From an uncultured Prevotella sp. (GTDB taxonomy: Bacteria > Bacteroidota > Bacteroidia > Bacteroidales > Bacteroidaceae), in assembly GCA_937880835.1 (NCBI GenBank), contig CALGRN010000086.1, forward strand, positions 1 to 9,367: a stretch of DNA of 9,367 bases, read 5' to 3'. Numbering within the stretch: position 1 is the stretch's first letter; each line of letters begins with the position of its first letter. The notes beneath the pieces were generated by a model. The model was not told the DNA's origin and did not search any database. It saw nothing but the letters and a program-made list of their open reading frames with translations. Shown piece by piece: positions 7,706 to 9,367 of the stretch. The translations under genes were made by a program, and so were the position numbers.

Positions 7706-8797
7706 TTATTTGGCAACTCCAAACTTATACACTGTTTTCTGTTTATACTGGTCCTCCGGTTTAAGAATTACCGATGGGAAATATGTATGATTAGGTGTGT
7801 CGGGGAAGTGTTGAGCCTCGAAACATATAGCACTTCTGCGTGAGAACGTAGCACCATGTTGTCCCTTTATTGATTTTTCACAATTATTTGTATATAATTG
7901 AACACCGGGTTCTGTCGTATATACTTCCATTGTACGACCACTTTTTGGCTCTGTAACACGTGCAGCAAAGCTAAGTTCGCCTTCTTCTTTCTTGTTAAGA
8001 ACATAACAGTGGTCGTAACCTGCACCGTTCTTTATTTGTTCATTATCTGCTTCAATATCTTTTCCGACTGCTTTTGGAGTACGGAAATCGAATGGAGTCT
8101 CTTTTACAAAACGAATTTCTCCGGTAGGAATGCATGTTTCATCTATCGGCAAATAATAATCAGCATTTATTTCACATATAAGGTCTTCTATTGTCGGAGT
8201 AGGATTAGCAATTCCGGTAAGACTGAAAAAACCGTGGCTTGTAAGGTTTATAATTGTCTGTTTGTTGGTAGATGCCAAGTAATCAATAATCAATTCATTG
8301 TCGTTATTGAAAGTATATACTACTGTTACTTTCACTTCACCCGAGAAACCTTCTTCTCCATAAGCAGACACATAGTTCAGAGCCAATGTGTTATCACTCA
8401 TTTTCTGAGCTTCCCATACTCTCGCATGAAATCCCGTAGGACCTCCGTGCAGCGAGTTTTGACCATCATTGACAGCAAGCTGATACTCTTTACCATGCAA
8501 TTGGAACTTACCTTTGCATATACGATTGCTGTATCTTCCTACTAATGTTGACAAGTGTGGCTCAAGACTGTTGATGTAATCTTGAATACAATCATATCCT
8601 TGAATTACATTAGCGAGCTTTCCGTCTTTATCAGGTACCATAATTGCTACTATTGCACCACCGTAATTGGTTATAGCAACTTCATTGCCAACATTATTTC
8701 TCAATATATACAAATCAGTATTCTTACCATTGATAGTGGTCTGAAAATTTTCTCTTTTCAGTCCACAGCGATTTTCTGTTTCCATTGTGTTCATCAT
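7706..8797 (-). CDS. galM: Aldose 1-epimerase (galactose mutarotase)
   Basis: The enzyme interconverts the beta and alpha anomers of galactose or glucose, supplying the alpha-galactose that galactokinase needs. The 363-residue protein has the expected family landmarks: LVGRYSNRI (85-93), NSLHGGPTGFHARVW (114-128) with His117, NLTSHGFFSL (184-193) with catalytic His188, GYDHCYVL (260-267) with Asp262, and the CFEAQHFPDTPNH block (325-337) with the catalytic base Glu327. There is no signal peptide, so it is cytoplasmic, unlike the secreted mutarotases of some Bacteroidetes. Three possible starts (Met1, Met2, Met5) lie close together; the longest is given, and the choice alters only non-conserved residues. 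The leader lacks a Shine-Dalgarno sequence. It is the first gene of the galactose operon, about 30 bp after a predicted promoter and 38 bp before the transporter. Confidence 0.95.
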   Translation of the reverse strand: MMNTMETENRCGLKRENFQTTINGKNTDLYILRNNVGNEVAITNYGGAIVAIMVPDKDGKLANVIQGYDCIQDYINSLEPHLSTLVGRYSNRICKGKFQLHGKEYQLAVNDGQNSLHGGPTGFHARVWEAQKMSDNTLALNYVSAYGEEGFSGEVKVTVVYTFNNDNELIIDYLASTNKQTIINLTSHGFFSLTGIANPTPTIEDLICEINADYYLPIDETCIPTGEIRFVKETPFDFRTPKAVGKDIEADNEQIKNGAGYDHCYVLNKKEEGELSFAARVTEPKSGRTMEVYTTEPGVQLYTNNCEKSIKGQHGATFSRRSAICFEAQHFPDTPNHTYFPSVILKPEDQYKQKTVYKFGVAK

Positions 8798-8829
8798 AAA
8801 AAGTGTTTTAATTACTTACTATATATCTG

Positions 8830-8861
8830 CAAAGTAAATAAAAAAAAACGAAAAAGACAAA
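8830..8861 (-). promoter_or_regulatory. Predicted Bacteroidetes promoter for the galactose operon
   Basis: On the minus strand, TTTG (8858-8861) is followed after 20 bp by TTACTTTG (8830-8837), one mismatch from the TAnnTTTG -7 box and at the right distance. Transcription would start near 8823, leaving about 25 nt before the first galM ATG. It lies between the folC stop (8904) and galM, so the galactose genes can be expressed separately from folC. I see no clear operator or catabolite-control site beside it. Confidence 0.6.
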
Positions 8862-8903
8862 TGAAAAAGCTAAAAATAAACAGGGTTTAATGTTAAAAAA
8901 TAT

Positions 8904-9367
8904 TTAAATGCAATGTATCAGAAAGTCAGATACAATATAGCTGCTGCCTCCTATGAATATGAAATCTTTATCGTTGGAGTCATTTAAAGCATTTTCGTAT
9001 GCTTCCATTACATTTTTAAAAGATTTCCCTTTTAGTCCGAAATGTTTTCCTATATTCATTATTTGATTTTCTGATAAAGACCTTTTTGAACTTGACCGTG
9101 TGAAATAATATGTAGCGTTCAAAGGAAGCATAGACATCACGGTATTTATATCTTTGTCATCAACCATACCGAAAACAATTCTCATTGTGTCACATTTTTG
9201 CATTTTCAACTGTTCTTTCAAATATTCCCAGCCACCAGTGTTGTGCCCTATATCGCATATTACAGTCGGGTGTATTCTCACTTTCTGCCATCTTCCTTTT
9301 AATCCTGTAAGTTTGGAAACATTTGCAAATCCTTTTTTTACATTGTTTAAATCTCGTATTATACCAG
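8904..9367 (-). CDS. folC: Folylpolyglutamate synthase / dihydrofolate synthase, C-terminal part
   Basis: The frame is open to the right edge, so the N-terminal ATP-binding domain is outside the window. A GTG at 9279-9281 is an internal valine codon, not the start: conserved sequence (LTGLKGRWQKVRIHP) runs through it. About 154 residues are visible, covering the C-terminal Mur-ligase-type domain. Landmarks are GRWQKV, then ICDIGHNTGG (the D-x-x-H-N block, usually DGAHNP), GMVDDKD (the usual GxxxDKD), a central strand ending in YYFTRSSSKRSLSE, and IFIGGSSYIVSDFL near the end, matching the family's closing GSxYxVxE/D block. FolC adds glutamate to folates (and glutamate to dihydropteroate in bifunctional forms). 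Whether this copy is bifunctional cannot be judged from the C-terminus. The stop is 106 bp before galM; no clear hairpin follows it, though the minus strand there is T-rich. Confidence 0.9.
   Translation of the reverse strand, partial: GIIRDLNNVKKGFANVSKLTGLKGRWQKVRIHPTVICDIGHNTGGWEYLKEQLKMQKCDTMRIVFGMVDDKDINTVMSMLPLNATYYFTRSSSKRSLSENQIMNIGKHFGLKGKSFKNVMEAYENALNDSNDKDFIFIGGSSYIVSDFLIHCI

Noticed and set aside
7898..8545. Plus-strand open frame of 215 codons inside galM
   Set aside because: It is antisense to galM, whose catalytic motifs are all intact, and has the same biased Phe/Cys/Ile/Ser composition of a shadow frame.
8904..9281. A short 125-residue gene starting at a GTG
   Set aside because: The GTG is an internal valine codon; FolC-like sequence continues upstream to the window edge, so this is a truncated view of folC, not a small gene.

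Overview
The window looks like a core chromosomal segment of a low-GC member of the Bacteroidales (Bacteroides/Prevotella-type). The evidence is a PorE-type OmpA/PD40 lipoprotein, a galM-transporter-galK galactose cluster as known from Bacteroides, two promoter-like sites matching the Bacteroidetes TTG-n19/20-TAnnTTTG pattern, and starts without Shine-Dalgarno sequences. The genus cannot be fixed from the sequence alone.

All seven genes lie on the minus strand, so transcription runs from high to low coordinates. At the right edge is the C-terminal part of folC (folate polyglutamylation), cut by the window end. After a 106-bp gap with a good promoter comes a galactose-use operon: galM (mutarotase), an FHS-type MFS sugar permease, and galK (galactokinase). 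Together these take up the sugar, convert beta- to alpha-galactose and phosphorylate it. galT and galE are not in the window. A strong hairpin about 70 bp past galK probably ends this transcript.

A 525-bp non-coding stretch (4567-5091) follows. It holds that terminator, a second GC-richer hairpin, and a promoter for the next unit. That unit is a LUD-domain protein with a four-cysteine C-terminal cluster, then topB (topoisomerase III) only 7 bp later. After a further 50 bp carrying an AT-rich palindrome comes a lipoprotein with TPR, PD40 propeller, carboxypeptidase-regulatory-like and OmpA domains. This is the architecture of the type IX secretion protein PorE; its C-terminus runs off the left edge.

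I see no mobile element, CRISPR array, tRNA or rRNA, and no frameshift in any of the genes. Most of the content is ordinary. The points worth a second look are the PorE-like protein, the LUD/topB pairing, the altered Toprim motif of TopB, and the structured 525-bp intergenic region.
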